From positions 1-21,753 of the IMG/VR virus record IMGVR_UViG_3300025110_000155: 21,753 nucleotides of DNA. The stretch is one strand, 5' to 3'. This DNA is from a virus. The translations under genes and the position numbers were made by a program. The notes below the pieces were generated by a model that had not been told where the DNA came from, did no database searches, and saw only the letters and a program-made list of their open reading frames with translations. Shown here one piece after another: positions 19,223 through 21,753 of the stretch (positions are counted from its first letter, which is position 1; every line of letters begins with the position of its first letter).

Positions 19223-21753
19223 GTATTATCTCCAAAATTCCATCGAGGTATATTCTTCTGCATTTGATAAGCTGCTTGAGCTAAAGGAGAAACCTTTAAT
19301 GCTGCATCTCCTAATGATCTATCTCCTTGAGCTACATCTACACTTAGCTTTCCTATTCTAAAAGCTTTACTTAGTGCAGCTGATTCTCCTGATATAGTTC
19401 CAAATGCCCAACCAACGTTTGTTTTATATCTTTCTTGATACATAGGAAAAGCAAAGTCTATAACTCTTTCTGATGTACCTAATAGTCCACTAGATGCAAC
19501 ACCTCTTCTAATATATTCCATATCTTTAAAGTAAGGAGTTGTTTTGCCATACTTTAATAAGTCTTTAAGATGTTGTGACACAAATCCTAGTAAAATCATA
19601 GTAGACATAGTAGCAAAAACATTATACTTCATTGCGGGAGTACCACGTAGTGCTTGTTCTGCCCACATCTTAGGTAAATGGTTTGCTTGGAATGTAGCTA
19701 TGAACCCTTGGAACTGAGTAAACAAAGCAAATCTAGGATCTTGAAAGATCAAAGGTCTATTTCCAGATTGAGGTAATGCAACTGCATCGTTTATAAAATT
19801 AAACGTAGCATCATTCATAAACCTTTCCCACTTCTCAACTTCTGCATCAGAAGCCATTCGAGTTTGACCATTAGCATCAGGAAATCCCATGTAATAGTCC
19901 ATCATAAATCTAGGATCTATTCCTAAATTACGTAAAGCTTCTTCAGCTTCTGCAACTTCATTAGTATATGTAGCACTACGATTAAACTCAGTACCAGATT
20001 CTACAATTCCATGTTGTTTAGCTGCTGCTAATGTAGCTAGCTTATCTACTATATAGTCTCCTGCAATAGCAGCTCTTACTGCACGAGTAGCATTAGTCCA
20101 TTGTTGCAATAGAATAGCTTTAAAGTATGAGTCTAATATACGTTGATGCCAACGACCTGTTTCACTAACACCTGTTGTATGAGCTGCGCCTACCTCCCAA
20201 TCTAACATTCCTAACTCTTGTGTTTTCTGGTATCCAGCAGACGTTCTTTTATGAGGAGTTACTTTACCTGTCGCAGCACCGAATCCTCTCCAAGCAGTGT
20301 TTTTAATTTCATTTGCGAATTCTCTTGCTATACTATTAAGACTACCCTTTTCACCCATAATCTGACTTACATTTAAACTCCTGCTAACTAACGCAAGTTC
20401 AACAAAGTTAGATAGCGTAGCTAATGGTAGTCCAGTAATAGTTGTTACAAATAATAAATTCTTTTGAGCAAACCTCCATATAGGATTTTTAATTCGTTTA
20501 TAGTTTCCTGACTCAGCATTAAGAAATCTCTTCATATCATACGCTAGTTTATCAACTCTACTTTGTGCGTCAGCTGCACTCCAGCCTGAGTCCATTAACT
20601 CTTTTTTAACTTGAGCAAGATCATGATTAAGCTTTTTATTATCAGCACCAACAAACTCTTCTAGTACTGTGTATCGTACAGCAGCTTTGGCTGCGTTAGA
20701 TATGTTAGAAAATAAATCTGTTTCTAAGAATTCATTAAACTCAGGATTATCAGATAGATTTAAAGTTCTTTTCCTATGAGACTGAGGTTTAAATGTAGCC
20801 TTAGATACAACAGAGAATCCATCTCTACCTGCTGTAAGATCAGAGATATCTGATACACCATCTTGTTGTATAATAGCTTCTGTTAATTCTGAAGCTTGCT
20901 CTGGTGTAACTAACGGTTCACCATTAGCATCTTTAAGATTTAATAAAGCATTTTCAAATCCAGCTCTATTATTCTCAACAGCTTCTTTATTTATAGATCT
21001 ATGTCTAGCTAAATAATTTTTAATCTTTCCTAATTTAGGATTATGTTTAGCCTGCATGTCATGCATTCTATTTCCTACTTTGTTCAACTTATCTATAAGT
21101 GCTACAAATGCAGGAATATTTTCACTTAATGGTCCTTCTAAATCTGTCTCCCAATTAACATCTCTTCCCTCAGCTCGTGCTTTTTCATGAGCTTTATCAA
21201 AAGCTTTATAAAACTCGTCACTAAACTTTTTTTTAGATTTCCACTTATCTGATCTTCCAAACCCAGCAAGTATATTAGATACGTCTCCTAATATATGACG
21301 TATCTTAGATATCTCATGGTGCTTTCTATTTTCATAATGTTCACCAGTAACAGATCGTTGTAAGTTACCATTATACTTTTCAGCCATTATTCGAGCTGTT
21401 GTGGAATCATTTTGAAGTTCATCAGCAAACCCCATATTACCAAAGGCAGATCTCATAATTCCACGATACAATCTAGGAAAATTTGTAAATGAGTCACGTA
21501 TTATTTGAGCCATATCTCTTTGTTTTAATTTCTTTTCATGTCTATCTGCTTGGTCGTTTATATCTTCCTCAAAGTTAGTAGTTTGTTGATCTGTTTCAAA
21601 CTTGTTTCTATCGTTCTCTTCTTGAATATTGTATTGCTGTCCATTTCTAGCTATATCTCTTTCAGCTAACTTACCCATCTTAGATGTTTGCTTACCTGTA
21701 TTAGTCTTAGTTCTGTAAGCTACGTCTGTCCAAGCACCGTAGTCGTAAATTCC
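19213..21753 (-). CDS. Large internal/ejection-type virion protein (5' end beyond window)
   Basis: The - strand frame is open without a stop to the right edge, giving 846 residues here. The first ATG (21678) has no ribosome binding site, and 25 sensible codons precede it, so the real start is outside. The protein is mostly helical and charged (KKLKQRDMAQIIRDSF; KWKSKKKFSDEFYKAFDK). It has two hydrophobic segments: NLLFVTTITGLPLATLSNF in the middle, and FATMSTMILLGFVSQ near the C-terminus after FALFTQFQGFIATFQANH. Size, helix content, buried hydrophobic patches and cotranscription with the candidate virion polymerase suggest an internal virion protein that forms the DNA ejection channel. I see no lytic transglycosylase motif in this part. 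The stop overlaps the next gene's start. Confidence 0.65.
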   Translation of the reverse strand, partial: GIYDYGAWTDVAYRTKTNTGKQTSKMGKLAERDIARNGQQYNIQEENDRNKFETDQQTTNFEEDINDQADRHEKKLKQRDMAQIIRDSFTNFPRLYRGIMRSAFGNMGFADELQNDSTTARIMAEKYNGNLQRSVTGEHYENRKHHEISKIRHILGDVSNILAGFGRSDKWKSKKKFSDEFYKAFDKAHEKARAEGRDVNWETDLEGPLSENIPAFVALIDKLNKVGNRMHDMQAKHNPKLGKIKNYLARHRSINKEAVENNRAGFENALLNLKDANGEPLVTPEQASELTEAIIQQDGVSDISDLTAGRDGFSVVSKATFKPQSHRKRTLNLSDNPEFNEFLETDLFSNISNAAKAAVRYTVLEEFVGADNKKLNHDLAQVKKELMDSGWSAADAQSRVDKLAYDMKRFLNAESGNYKRIKNPIWRFAQKNLLFVTTITGLPLATLSNFVELALVSRSLNVSQIMGEKGSLNSIAREFANEIKNTAWRGFGAATGKVTPHKRTSAGYQKTQELGMLDWEVGAAHTTGVSETGRWHQRILDSYFKAILLQQWTNATRAVRAAIAGDYIVDKLATLAAAKQHGIVESGTEFNRSATYTNEVAEAEEALRNLGIDPRFMMDYYMGFPDANGQTRMASDAEVEKWERFMNDATFNFINDAVALPQSGNRPLIFQDPRFALFTQFQGFIATFQANHLPKMWAEQALRGTPAMKYNVFATMSTMILLGFVSQHLKDLLKYGKTTPYFKDMEYIRRGVASSGLLGTSERVIDFAFPMYQERYKTNVGWAFGTISGESAALSKAFRIGKLSVDVAQGDRSLGDAALKVSPLAQAAYQMQKNIPRWNFGDNTWQ

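Noticed and set aside
1-21753. CRISPR array, insertion sequence, integrase or attachment site
   Set aside because: I saw no regularly spaced repeats, no transposase or recombinase motifs and no flanking inverted repeats.

Overview
The window is a piece of an AT-rich, tailed, podovirus-like bacteriophage genome. The evidence is a dense set of short overlapping genes, a T7-type replication set (family A DNA polymerase, primase-helicase, 5'-3' exonuclease, ssDNA-binding protein, single-subunit RNA polymerase) and two very large proteins of the injected/internal virion type on the other strand. Strong AGGAG-type ribosome binding sites, occasional TTG starts and the gene content fit a proteobacterial, quite possibly marine, host. 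The host itself cannot be read from the sequence.

Layout. Positions 1-7000, + strand: a run of small early/middle-type genes, punctuated by four hairpins sharing one loop sequence. It holds an ssDNA-binding protein, a DUF3310 protein, a DUF932-like protein, a DUF1599 protein with a C-terminal zinc ribbon, a thymidylate synthase/dCMP hydroxymethylase-family enzyme, a MazG-like protein and at least seven tiny membrane proteins, several too short for ordinary gene finding. Between 2925 and 3252 is a gene-free stretch that folds on paper into consecutive, nearly abutting helices and looks like a structured RNA. Positions 7030-15333, + strand: the replication/transcription block, in order DNA polymerase, a conserved small protein, a 43-residue basic protein, exonuclease, RusA-like resolvase, primase-helicase, dCMP deaminase, GIY-YIG nuclease, T7-like RNA polymerase and a small protein. 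These genes mostly overlap end to start. A bidirectional terminator at 15343-15382 separates this block from the convergent - strand block, which holds two large coding regions (15383-19222 and 19213 to the right edge).

The most notable point is that the 1279-residue - strand protein carries a recognisable set of single-subunit RNA polymerase motifs in the right order: DG..xGP at D758, K868...MTLSYG at Y876, and a motif C aspartate at D1071. The K-to-Y spacing equals that of T7 RNA polymerase, and the A-to-B spacing is close to that of the N4 virion RNA polymerase as I recall it. If right, this phage pairs an N4-like virion RNA polymerase, delivered with the DNA, with a separate T7-like polymerase made after infection. 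The thymidylate synthase-like enzyme has aspartate where thymidylate synthase has the dUMP-specifying asparagine. With the DUF1599 protein this hints at cytosine modification of the phage DNA or its nucleotide pool. I identified no convincing promoter, attachment site, integrase, tRNA, CRISPR array or insertion sequence.
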